A stretch of 64,000 bases of DNA, taken from Zygnema cylindricum (Eukaryota > Streptophyta > Zygnematophyceae > Zygnematales > Zygnemataceae). The stretch is taken from NCBI GenBank assembly GCA_037447655.1, contig JBBHKE010001354.1, positions 101,838 through 165,837 of the forward strand, in the 5' to 3' direction. The position numbers were made by a program, and so were the translations under genes. Positions 10,805 through 21,148 of the stretch are shown in pieces (the first letter of the stretch is position 1; each line of letters begins with the position of its first letter). A model generated the notes under the pieces. It was not told the origin of the DNA. It was given only the letters and a program-made list of their open reading frames with translations, and did no database searches.

Positions 10805-11180
10805 CCTTTTTAAGTTCCACCGTGCCCCCATCAAACTTTTATATTCTAATTTTTTCTAAAAAGTGTATTGATTTCATCAAATCCCACCCTGGAACTATTA
10901 TAATTTTTCAATACATTGCACAATTTTTGACATCTAGCCCACTTCGATTGTTCTCCTTTCGCCCATATCGAAAAAGTACATCCCTATTTTGTGTATTTGG
11001 CTCTTCCTTTTATGCCCGTTAACAAATTTAATGGAGGATGACCATTAAATCCATAATGATACTCCTTGAATTTACATTCCACGTTGACTTTAGGCCCATT
11101 GCTTTGTAAGGTGTATCCTTCTCAATTGGCCCAATCTATAAGAAATACATCAAGGTCAACATAAGATGGGGCGTGAGAAG
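10805..11180. other. Unannotated interval
   Basis: AT-rich sequence between an LTR remnant and a repeat-built segment. I see no domain, PBS or inverted repeat. It could be internal sequence of the same lost gypsy element, but nothing shows it. Confidence 0.4.
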
Positions 11181-11904
11181 TGTTAGGATTTAGTACTGAG
11201 AACTCATTTAGCGACGAGACATTCTCGTAGCTAAAGTAGCGACGACCAGCGACGAAGTATTTTCATCGCTGAATATTTGAAGTGTCAGCGACGAAGTAGT
11301 TTCGTCGCTAGATATTTGAAGTGACGTAGAAATTGAATGTTTGTTTCGTTTCACGTAAGTTTGATTCGTACTATAGAAGTGACGTGGAAATTGTTTGGTC
11401 GTTTTGGTTCACGTAAGTTCTAGTCGTACCGTGTGGTTCAAGTTGTTCCGTGGTTGACTTGTCTAGTCGTACCGTGTAGTTCAAGTCGGTTCGCAGTTGT
11501 TGGTCGGATGTTTTCACCACGTTGACTCTTACGCGTTTCTAATCGTGTACCGTGGTATTGTTACGTGACGTTTGAAGAAGTATATTGAGGCGTAGTGAGA
11601 GAGAGGTTTTTTATCAATTGGGCGAGAGTTGATCCTCCTTGTAGACTATGAAGGAGTTCAAGGAGTTAAGGGAGTTTGATAGCTTTGTGGTGATTCTTGA
11701 GGAGTTAGAGGAGGTTAGTGAAGATTAACTTTTATATGATTAAGAGGAGTTAGAAGTGAGTGCGTTTTGAGGGTGTGAGGAATTATGTAAGAAAAGTTTC
11801 CCTTTGGAATATATTGGCTTCCATGGGGTTATCTTTCTCGAATGTGTGTTTTTCTATGCTTCCGCTTGCATTTGCACTCAATGTTTTATTATTCGATCCT
11901 TTCA
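11181..11904 (+). repeat. Segment built of short tandem and palindromic repeats
   Basis: Starts TGTTAGGATTT, LTR-like. Contains two 39-bp tandem copies (11247 and 11286) each with an AGCGACGAAG...CGTCGCT palindrome, then two copies of a GAAGTGACGTRGAAATTG unit, then two copies of TCTAGTCGTACCGTGTRGTTC. The later part is purine-rich with GAGGAGTTAG motifs. Possibly part of an LTR; no partner copy is in the window. Confidence 0.45.
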
Positions 11905-12503
11905 TGTCATTCCGCCACGTGTCATCTGATGTGGCTATGATCAAAAACCGCTGAAATTCTCTTCCGCGATCTCAGCGTTTAATTTCGGCCGTCCGATTAA
12001 ATTCACATTTAATCGTAGCCATAATAAATACATGCGCGGTATTCGTTTCGGTAAAGAAATAAATGCGCGGTTTTTGTTTCTTATCCGTACCGTAATCCGT
12101 ACTTTTATATTACTGGATCTATGTCTCCCGTAAAACTATTTCAGTTAAATGAACTATCATACGTATAATTGTTTAATTAATTATCAAACTATATATTAAT
12201 TAACACTGATGCTAGACTTAACGGCTAAGGCTACGGGCTACCGGCAGTCTGCCGGCCGGTAGGTACCAGGATCAAATCCTATGGCCAGCACATACCTTTT
12301 AGTAAATAAACCCCTAACTAATATATATTTCCCGTAAATCTCTGGACAGTCTAGGTAGCCATGGCTCTAGCTCCCTCTCCAATTTCTCAGTAACTGCGAC
12401 AAGTTTGAGAGTTGGAGAGAGAAGTTAGAGGTAGACTGCCTCGGCTTCTTTCTTATTTCTATTCAGACCTAGAAAATACTTTAAAAGACCATTAATTTCT
12501 ACA
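11905..12503 (-). repeat. Truncated copia LTR, minus strand
   Basis: Related to the LTRs at 52050-53109 and 57454-58517: shared blocks include CACGTGTCATCYGATGTGGC, TCTTCCGCGATCTC and the tRNA-like segment. The LTR start (minus strand TGTAGAAATTAATGG) at 12503 abuts copia coding sequence directly; the other LTR end is missing. The left boundary is approximate. Confidence 0.65.
12210..12285 (+). other. tRNA-like segment in LTR fragment
   Basis: Box A-like TAGACTTAACGG (12213-12224) and box B GATCAAATC (12270-12278), with a GC-rich stem between them. Antisense to the minus-strand LTR, as in the other families. Confidence 0.45.
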
Positions 12504-13964
12504 TATGCCAAATCATCAACTTAGGAACACCAACATAGTAAGCAATCTTCTTTTCATTACTCAGGTTAAGACTAAACATTCCTTGGCTACCCTTATCTGG
12601 CGTGAAGTAAACTTCATCCCCATACGTAGTTGTAAAGACTCCCTTTCTAGTGAAGGTATCAAACTCTTTGTCATCTAACACAGATGTAGAGACAAGATTT
12701 TTACTCAGCTGAGGAATGTAGAGTACATTTGAGAATGTAAGTATATAAGTCTTACCCTCCACTAAGACTTTCACATCCACTGATGCCACTAGATCTGTAG
12801 CAACCACTCTCCCATCCCCATACTCTATCTCTACAGTAGGGATCTTTCTTAGCTTAGTGTAAAGTTCCTTATCACGACACATATGCATGGATGAACCAGA
12901 GTCGATGATCCATCCTTCATGTGGAGCTTCCCGAAATTCTCCAAGGGCATACTTCGGTCTCCGAGGGATCTCCTTCTCCTGCAGACTCTCGTCAAGAAGA
13001 AGCTCCCCATCCTCGTCAGAAGACTCATCCTCGGTTTCTCCTGTCACGTTTGTAACCACAAGTGCCTTTTTCTTCCCTCCGGAAGAACCCCCTCCACGGT
13101 TTAACACAATCTGCGATGAAGTGTCTCGGCTTTTTGCAAAAATGACACGACCCTTTGGGGGCCTCAGTCCTCGAGAATGATCTCTTTCCCCTTCGTACGG
13201 TTTCTTTGAGTCCTTCCCCCATCGGTCACCTCCTGCTGCTACAGCTAAAATGCTCTTTCCTCCTCTCCTAATCTCCATTGTGTTTTCCTGCACAAGTATC
13301 ATCCTGACCACTGTGTTTCATTTCCATGAACTATCACGCATTTCGTGTACTCGATACAGTATGTTCTCGAACTCATGTGGTAACTTCATGATAAGAGTGT
13401 TAACTTTCATTTTCATTGTACCTGTCCACCCGACACTTTACATCTCCATATACAAACAAGAAAGATCATTACAGTAATCTAACATCTTTCCTCCTTTCAA
13501 AGTGTAACTCACTAGCTTTTGCTCAGCCAACTGAAGCTCCTGAATAGTTCTAGATCTATAAATCTCCACCAAACTCACCCACAACTCCTCGGACTTGTAA
13601 ATGTGAAGATGAGGAGTGGCCAAAGCTTGAGTGAGGTGCCTCAGAATGAAGTTATTGGCAGCCATGTTTACATCCTCCCACATTTGAGTATCGTTCTCCG
13701 CGGTCTTCACGGTCGCCGCTCCTGGTACTGTGGAAATAGGAGTGTAGGGTGACTCTTCCCCTTTCCCCTTTTCGGACACATTGCTGTCCCCATCATCTGC
13801 CTCCTCCGCTGAGGTGGACGTTTCACTTGTCCACTGAAAATACCCCAGTATCGTTTTTCGCACAAAGCTCCCATCATCATGACTTCCCAATAGATGAACC
13901 CAAATCCATTGAAGGTGGGCACCCTAGAGGGTGGGTCCATAACCTGCAATTCTGTGTCCTCCAT
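12504..13964 (-). pseudogene. Copia gag and protease, truncated, minus strand
   Basis: Same family as element 1 on the opposite strand. The gag reading frame starts inside the LTR (ATG at 13964-13962), with Glu where element 1 has a stop, then crosses the PBS. It is broken near 13800 by a deletion of the segment after the N-terminus and again near 13310. Recognisable: gag core (ENDTQMWEDVNMAA), a damaged zinc knuckle, protease DSGSSMHMC and the GAG_pre-integrase stretch. Coding stops at LMIWH, exactly where an LTR fragment of another family begins; integrase, RT and RNase H are missing. Confidence 0.88.
13930..13944 (-). promoter_or_regulatory. PBS of minus-strand copia
   Basis: Reads GGTTATGGACCCACC on the minus strand, one change from the consensus initiator-tRNA anticodon-arm PBS. 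Directly abuts the LTR end at 13945. Confidence 0.75.
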
Positions 13965-14982
13965 TGGACTACAGAATACAGGAAGTCTCTAGATAGTATT
14001 TAACTAACCCACTTAAAGCCACAACCACTGCTGCCCAAAAAGGCAAACTGACAATTTGAATGCACCCTTGTGCAGCCTAGACCCCTTTGAGTCCGTAGCA
14101 AAAAGAATCACTGAAAACAGCCAACCAGCCGATAAGTTATGAGGCAGTAAAAATGCCAATTTGTACAAACTCTCAAAGGGAGAGGTGACTACCTACCAAA
14201 ATTTTCTAAGTCCTGATTCTCTCTAATAACTTTTATCTACTGAAGTACGGACCATTCATATTACTGTACCGTACAAAAAAGTACTACTGTCGGTGTACCT
14301 TTTGTACGGCCTATGTACGACAAGGCTATTAAGCGGACGCGTGTCCGCTTTTGACTCGTCCGTACGTTCTTCGGAATTCCTATGACCGAATGTCATCTCT
14401 CCACGAGGCTCCAGGTCATGCCACGTCACAAAACGCCAAAGTGACCACTCTGTGATTTCGGCGATGATGTGCGCCATTGGATTTTAGGCGAAATGCAATC
14501 TTAACCGTTATAAATACTTGCGCGTCATTTGTTTCGTTGTCGAAATAAAATGCGTGGTATCCGTTTCGGATTAGTATCGTACTACGTACTTTCTAAAATT
14601 GTATCTCTGTATGCCGAATGCAGTTGCAGTTAAATGGATTTATTCCTCCCTAAATAAATATATATCTATCACATACTATAGCATTTAGCATTGGTCATAG
14701 TCTATCAGGATAAAACTGACAACTGCTTGCCAACTTGACGAACCGCAGGTACCGGGATCAAATCCCGGGTCCGTCAGGTATATTTTTAGTTAACCGACTA
14801 AAAATAACTACCTTTTGAACTAAGGCAGCCATGGATCAACCACCCTCTCTATCCTTTAGTGTCTACAACAAGTATGGGGGCTAGAGAGAGGAGGTGGATG
14901 CAAGCTGTCTGTCCTTTTCTTTTCCTTTTATACAAACATATTTAAACCTAGAAAATACTCTAGAAATCTATTAACTTCAATA
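13945..14982 (-). repeat. 5' LTR of minus-strand copia (element 1 family)
   Basis: 1038 bp, the same length as the element 1 LTRs and alignable throughout. The outer end reads TTCAATA on the plus strand where TTCAACA is expected, a probable point change in the terminal TG. No target duplication can be checked because the other end is lost. Confidence 0.85.
14693..14770 (+). other. tRNA-like segment with the clearest box A and B matches
   Basis: TAGTCTATCAGG (14698-14709) fits box A and GATCAAATC (14756-14764) fits box B. The T-arm GGGAT...ATCCC pairs. From the start of A to the end of B is 67 bases, compatible with a class II-like (long variable arm) tRNA or a tRNA-derived SINE. Lies in the LTR, antisense to the element. 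Confidence 0.5.
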
Positions 14983-15702
14983 GAACCTTATCGATTTTGG
15001 TCGTCTTTGTGACGCTAATTTGTTGGTACGACCTCCCACTATATACATTACCGCTTTGCTTCCCTTTCACCAAGTCCAATCGTGTGTCCAGACTGACTAC
15101 CCTCCGAATTACAGCATTAATGTACCTGTCCAGCCCCTCAAAGTCCTTCCTACTTTAGTGTCTTATCCTAATTCCCATGCATACTCTCATAACGGTCCAG
15201 GCATGCTCCGGAATAATATCACTAGAGAGTTAGAGAAGCCTACGGCCACAGAACGGGAGCATTTCATGCATTTCATCCCAAGCACTACTGCGACCCCCGG
15301 CCTTACGGATAGATAGCGTTGCACTTTGTTGGGTAGGGTCGTGGATCCTCAGTCTTTATCATTTGTCTTAAGTCTCGGCCTTGCAGCTGGTCGCTACGCA
15401 CAGAACCACCCCGTGCAACTAGCTGGGGGGGGAAATACGGCGGCTCCATCACGTCTTGCGGCTCCCTCACCTCTTGTTTCCTCTCGCACCTCTCCTAGTC
15501 TCAAGGGAAATTCAATTCAGTTTTTTCTCTTCCCTTCTCTCACATCTGCGGTTAAGGACATCTCCATCTATGATTTCCTCAACCCTGTCATATGTCTTTG
15601 GAAATCCCGGCCTATACAGCCGTTTAATCTATTATTTCATCGTTTCCTGGTCCGGCACCGCATTGGACAACTGCATTTCCGACGCGTAGCTGGCACCATT
15701 GG
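14983..15702 (+). pseudogene. Gypsy A region upstream of RT, unrecognised
   Basis: Short proline-rich open stretches precede the RT domain. I cannot recognise a zinc knuckle or a protease DTG/DSG motif. By position it should be the gag or protease part of the gypsy polyprotein, but the sequence does not prove this. Confidence 0.35.
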
Positions 15703-16842
15703 GTGAAGTGCTTGCAGCAGACTCTGCTAAAATACGAGTTAGGCCACTCACTCATCACCGATGAGCAAATTGCATTTGCTCAGGCCATGGAAGCTTTCAC
15801 TATATATAGTCCCGAGATGCCCAAGTGGAAGTTCGGCTCCAATCTCACAAAGGCGGAACATGCACTATTAAGTGACACACTCACCTCTCATATAGATGCG
15901 TTTGCTTTCTCGATGAATGACCTTGGACGTCATTCCACTTACAAAATGTCAATCGATCTTGAAGACGATCGACCTATCTTTAAGCCGAAACACAGTCTCT
16001 CTGAAATGGAATGGAAGATGGTAGACAAAAGATGCGCAGAATTGGAAGAAGCCGGTCTAATCTATCGGTCGGATTCCACCTTTGCCGCCCCCACAGTCAT
16101 GCTTAGGAAGAAAGATTCCGACGGAAATTTTACTCAGCGAAGAATGTGTGGGGACTATCGAGAGCTCAATGCTCGGACCGTTCAAGACCGCCACCCTATG
16201 CCTCTAGCGGAGGAAATATTTGACCATGTAGGTGGTGCAAAGTTCTTTAGCATTCTTGACTTGCGTCAAGGGTTTAACTAGATTGAAATCGAGGAAAGAG
16301 ATCGGCATAAAACTGCATTTTGGGGCAGTGATGGTCGGTGGGAATGGGCAGTCATGCCTTTCGGTCTTAAGAACGCACCCGCCGTGTTTCAAAAAGTCAT
16401 GGATTCGGTGCTGGGTGGATGTAAATTTGCCCGGTGCTACATCGATGACTTGATAATCGCTTCCGCCACAGTTGAGGAGCACGCACGCCATATTGAGTGG
16501 GTTCTCACCGAGTTAAGGAAAGTCGGGTTGAAGTGTCACCCAGCCAAGTGTACTTTTGGTGCGGAGGGAGTGCCATATCTCGGCCATTTTATTTCAGCTG
16601 AGGGCATCACTCCCTTGGAAGTTAAGGTAGAGGCTATCACTAAAGTGCCGACCCCTACAGATCTCACTAGTGTGAGGGATTTTCTCGGATTAGCCAATTA
16701 TTACCGTCGATTTGTACAGAATTTTAGTACGATTGCTTCTCCCCTTAATGACCTTCTCAAAAAAGAAGTGACTTTTGTTTGGGGACCCGCCCAAGTAGTA
16801 GCGTTTCAAAAAATGAAAACCGCCCTTTCCAGCGCTCCCATT
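15703..16842 (+). pseudogene. Gypsy A reverse transcriptase
   Basis: RT domain of a Ty3/gypsy pol. Visible: the RT entry region (DRPIFKPKHSLSEMEW, EAGLIYRSDSTFAAPTVMLRKK), the GDYRELNARTVQDRHPMP block, the FSILDLRQGF block, MPFGLKNAPAVFQKVMD and the catalytic YIDD near 16438-16449. Then FLGLANYYRRFVQNF, the conserved start of the connection to RNase H. An in-frame TAG near 16281 and frameshifts interrupt the domain. The frame is cut at 16842 by the 3.9-kb insertion and resumes at 20720. Confidence 0.9.
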
Positions 16843-18347
16843 TGTTGTTTTTGGAAGATTCATTTTCGTACATGCGTGCGCTCGCATGTTCGCATACTTA
16901 GTAACCAAATGTAATATGGTGGTTCGAATGGATTTGTAGTTTGGGGGGTAATTGTACGAATGAATTTAAAATGACGTAAATTACAAATTGAGTGACGCGA
17001 AGTAGCGTACGAATAATACGGAATACAAAATGGAAATGGACGGCGGATCGCTTCGCGATCCGATTTGAAATGTTTGAAATATTTAAATTGTACGCCAGCC
17101 GTACGGAATCTAATGTGACGGGCGACAATTATGGAAAGTACGCGATGGTACAAAAGAATCTTTTTGGATAAGTATACTTCAATTTTGACGTACGGCGTAT
17201 CAATTTTGGACAGTTGTACTTTTATTTGGTCAGCGGCATTTATGGCGAAGTACGTAGTAACGGTACGGACTAATTTGGATGGTTTGACGATGTTTCGACA
17301 AGTAGATTTTCATGACCACGCGGCGCGACATCAAGGGTGCCGATTAAGAGCGACGGACGGCGGATATAGGCCGCCGAGATCTTTTATGAAGTGGTGACGC
17401 GAAATCACGTCAATCACACGATATTTATTTTTGGACGTTCCGGATTGTTTGACAAGCTAGTCATGGTACACGTGGAGGGCGAACGGCGTCTACCGATATT
17501 TTTAAGGGACCACATTGTTTTTATGACACATTATCTAGTGGACCGTACATATGCGATGTCGGTTCACTACGTGGATCTATCTACAAGTGACTAAGCGAGT
17601 TGTCGCTTATGACGCGTATTTTGCGGAAACGTCGGTGAAAATATTTGAAATAACATTGTTTTGTCGTATGTGTAATAATAATTTAGTATTGATTATGACA
17701 ATTTTTATTTAGATGATCATTTAGGGTTTCGGCAGTTTAATTTGTGTGTTGTCGTACTTGCCGACAAGTGTACGCTTATGATTGGTTGACTTTCAGGTGT
17801 ACACTTACAGTTAGGATTATTTGTCGTAATAGGTTCTCATGATGTAATACTACTTAGTGGAAGGTACGTTGGCTATTTTGACATGTAGCAATTCATTGAC
17901 AGCTCACAAGTGTATATATAGGAATGAGCTTTGTTAGGAATTAATAATCAATGCTGGTTAGAAAAGTAGGGACCAAAGATGTAGACTTTTAGGGTTGCCG
18001 ATTAGGTCATGCATTTGTGTAATATGTTTATTGATATACTTTTGTTTATCTAATGTTTATGTGAGATTGGACTCTTTTTGTTATTATTTATTTATGTTAT
18101 TTTATGTTTGTTTGATATGCATTATTTATGCATTTGTCCTAGGGTTTGTTTATGTCGGTTATTCCATCAAACCTTAGATGTTGTCATAGGGTTTATTTAT
18201 GTTGATTATTCCATGAAACCCTAAATGTTGTTATATGTTAAATGGAGGATGCATTTCAAATGATTGTTCGTCGACCTATTTTTGGCTTAGCTTTTTGCAT
18301 GATAGTTTGGGTCGCTTCTGCGGTCTATTTTAGACCAAAGAACAACA
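16843..18347 (+). repeat. 5' LTR of the non-autonomous element
   Basis: 1505 bp, nearly identical to 19216-20714 except for a cluster of differences around 18000-18115. Contains a perfect 8-bp hairpin CGGATCGC-TTC-GCGATCCG at 17044-17062. Short ORFs inside are duplicated in both LTRs and show no recognisable domain. Confidence 0.92.
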
Positions 18348-18361
18348 GGTTATGGGCCCAC
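18348..18361 (+). promoter_or_regulatory. PBS of the non-autonomous element
   Basis: GGTTATGGGCCCAC directly after the LTR end ACAACA. Same initiator tRNA-Met half-molecule type as the coding copias. Confidence 0.85.
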
Positions 18362-19215
18362 ACCCCATCTATCATATGTTAGGTTAAGTCGATGTAAGTT
18401 TTTTGTCACACGCATAGTAGCGGGTTAATATTGTCCTTGCTGGTTGTATTGCAGTAATGGTGTCTGTGTACCCATGAGATCGGCCTTATCATAGTGTTGG
18501 TATGTGCCGAGTTTAATCTTGCATCGCCCCAAGGGTTAACTTAGTGACAGTGCCGAAATGTCTACCCTCAATGAAAATGATTTATTTTGAGAATCGATTT
18601 TTAGTTTTGAAAATAAATGTTTATTTTTAATGAAACATTTCGAAATGTGGAGATTTGACATTTAGGGGAGAGATCCGAAAGGTGGAGTTGTGGCATTTGG
18701 AGAGATCCAAATTTTGTGGATCGATGATTGTTGAAAATTGGATTTGTAATGTAGATTGTGATATTATTAGAATTTTTGGGAAAATACTATTTGTTAAGTG
18801 TATTTTTAATGGGAAATTTTGGGATCGGATTATTAAATGAAAAGAAAAGAAAAAATTTTGAAATCTAGATTTGATATGGTTGAGGTATAAATTTTGAGTT
18901 GGGATATATTATTAGTGTGATCGTTTGGTTTTAATTCTTAGTTGATTTGTGACAGAATTGTGAGAAGTAGATTCAGATTTAGATATTGTTGAGAAAAGAT
19001 AAAATTTTGTTATAATCGGAAAATGAAAATATATATTATGTATTATGAAACTTGGAAGGCATATGAAGGCAGCGGAAGCGATGGTGGAACAAGTGGAAAA
19101 TTCAGGCGGAGGCATTTGGCGGATTCAGGAGACAGCAGGAGGTAACAGTGATCTATGGAGTGTGACAGATGATGACGTGGCGTCATGGATTTACGAAATT
19201 AAATCTTCGGGGGAG
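18362..19215 (+). other. Internal region of the non-autonomous element
   Basis: No gag, protease, integrase or RT motifs in any frame. The left part has mixed composition; 18550-19040 is very AT-rich. It ends with polypurine tract CTTCGGGGGAG (19205-19215). May hold only packaging and priming signals. Confidence 0.75.
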
Positions 19216-20714
19216 TGTTGTTTTTGGAAGATTCATTTTCGTACATGCGTGCGCTCGCATGTTGGCATACTTAGTAACCAAATGTAATATGGTGGTTCGA
19301 ATGGATTTGTAGTTTGGGGGGTAATTGTACGAATGAATTTAAAATGACGTAAATTACAAATTGAGTGACGCGAAGTAGCGTACGAATAATACGGAATACA
19401 AAATGGAAATGGACGGCGGATCGCTTCGCGATCCGATTTGAAATGTTTGAAATATTTAAATTGTACGCCAGCCGTACGGAATCTAATGTGACGGGCGACA
19501 ATTATGGAAAGTACGCGATGGTACAAAAGAATCTTTTTGGATAAGTATACTTCAATTTTGACGTACGGCGTATCAATTTTGGACAGTTGTACTTTTATTT
19601 GGTCAGCGGCATTTATGGCGAAGTACGTAGTAACGGTACGGACTAATTTGGATGGTTTGACGATGTTTCGACAAGTAGATTTTCATGACCACGCGGCGCG
19701 ACATCAAGGGTGCCGATTAAGAGCGACGGACGGCGGATATAGGCCGCCGAGATCTTTTATGAAGTGGTGACGCGAAATCGCGTCAATCACACGATATTTA
19801 TTTTTGGACGTTCCGGATTGTTTGACAAGTTAGTCATGGTACACGTGGAGGGCGAACGGCGTCTACCGATATTTTTAAGGGACCACATTGTTTTTATGAC
19901 ACATTATCTAGTGGACCGTACATATGCGATGTCGGTTCACTACGTGGATCTATCTACAAGTGACTAAGCGAGTTGTCGCTTATGACGCGTATTTTGCGGA
20001 AACGTCGGTGAAAATATTTGAAATAACATTGTTTTGTCGTATGTGTAATAATAATTTAGTATTGATTATGACAATTTTTATTTAGATGATCATTTAGGGT
20101 TTCGGCAGTTTAATTTGTGTGTTGTCGTACTTGCCGACAAGTGTACGCTTATGATTGGTTGACTTTCAGGTGTACACTTACAGTTAGGATTATTTGTCGT
20201 AATAGGTTCTCATGATGTAATACTACTTAGTGGAAGGTACGTTGGCTATTTTGACATGTAGCAATTCATTGACAGCTCACAAGTGTATATATAGGAATGA
20301 GCTTTGTTAGGAATTAATAATCAATGCTGGTTAGAAAAGTAGGGACCAAAGATGTAGTATTTTAGGGTTGCCGATTAGGTCATGCACTTTGAATGATATA
20401 ATGATTATACTTTGATTATACTCTTGTTTATGTGTGATGCATTTGTGTGTTATTATTTATTTATGTTTTTATATATGTCTGATATGCATTATTTATGCAT
20501 TTGTCCTAGGGTTTGTTTATGTCGATTATTCCATCAAACCTTAGATGTTGTCATAGGGTTTATTTATGTTGATTATTCCATGAAACCCTAAATGTTGTTA
20601 TATGTTAAATGGAGGATGCATTTCAAATGATTGTTCGTCGACCTATTTTTGGCTTAGCTTTTTGCATGATAGTTTGGGTCGCTTCTGCGGTCTATTTTAG
20701 ACCAAAGAACAACA
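19216..20714 (+). repeat. 3' LTR of the non-autonomous element
   Basis: 1499 bp, starts TGTTGTTTTTGG and ends ACAACA, followed by target copy CCATT. The hairpin CGGATCGC-TTC-GCGATCCG recurs at 19417-19435. Most of the LTR differs from the 5' copy at only a handful of sites. Confidence 0.92.
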
Positions 20715-20719
20715 CCATT

Positions 20720-21148
20720 CTCCGACCTCCTAACCACAAGCTTCCATTTTGCCTATAAATCGATTTCGGGAAGCCAGGCATTGCGGCTATTTTAACGCAA
20801 AGAGAGTTGAATGGAGAGGAATACGTAGTGGCCTATGCCAGCCGGAGCAACAACCGAGCTCAATCTAATTACAGTAGTTACGAGGGTGAATGTCTCGCCG
20901 CGGTATGGGGTATTGTTCATTTTCTACATTATCTTTACGGCAAGCCATTCACGCTCCTAACTGACCATCAACCCTTTCATTGGTTGATGACCAACGGTAA
21001 GCTTTCAGGGAAGCTTGCCCGATGGGCTTTAATTTTACAAGAGTACGACGTTGAGATCATCCATCGGCTGGGTTTGTTAAGTTTGAACGCCGACGGGATT
21101 TCTCGGAATCCACTACCCCATACCACCGATAACGGTGTTTCCCGCTAG
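20720..21148 (+). pseudogene. Gypsy A RNase H
   Basis: Continues the pol frame interrupted at 16842. RNase H-type features: VVAYASRSNNRAQSNYSS, the EGECLAAVWGIVHF helix with the catalytic Glu, LLTDHQPFHWL with Asp, and the linker INADGISRNP-like end (LNADGISRNPLP). The first catalytic Asp region near 20760 is disrupted by a stop. Ends with TAG at 21146-21148. Confidence 0.85.

Larger units (their letters stand above)
16843..20714 (+). mobile_element. Large non-autonomous LTR element without coding region
   Basis: Two about 1.5-kb LTRs (TGTTGTTTTTGG...CAACA), a copia-type PBS, an 868-bp internal region and a polypurine tract, flanked by exact 5-bp duplications CCATT (16838-16842, 20715-20719). 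The internal region encodes no gag or pol, which fits the LARD class. PBS and LTR ends tie it to the copia families here, which presumably supply the proteins. Confidence 0.9.

Noticed and set aside
14693-14770. Functional tRNA gene
   Set aside because: Box A and B motifs and a T-arm are visible, but no paired 7-bp acceptor stem is present and the segment is part of an LTR repeated across copies.
17131-17594. Two open reading frames (88 and 67 codons) repeated identically at 19504-19967, looking like a conserved gene pair
   Set aside because: They lie inside the two LTRs of one element, so their repetition is explained by LTR duplication. No domain or composition suggests protein coding.
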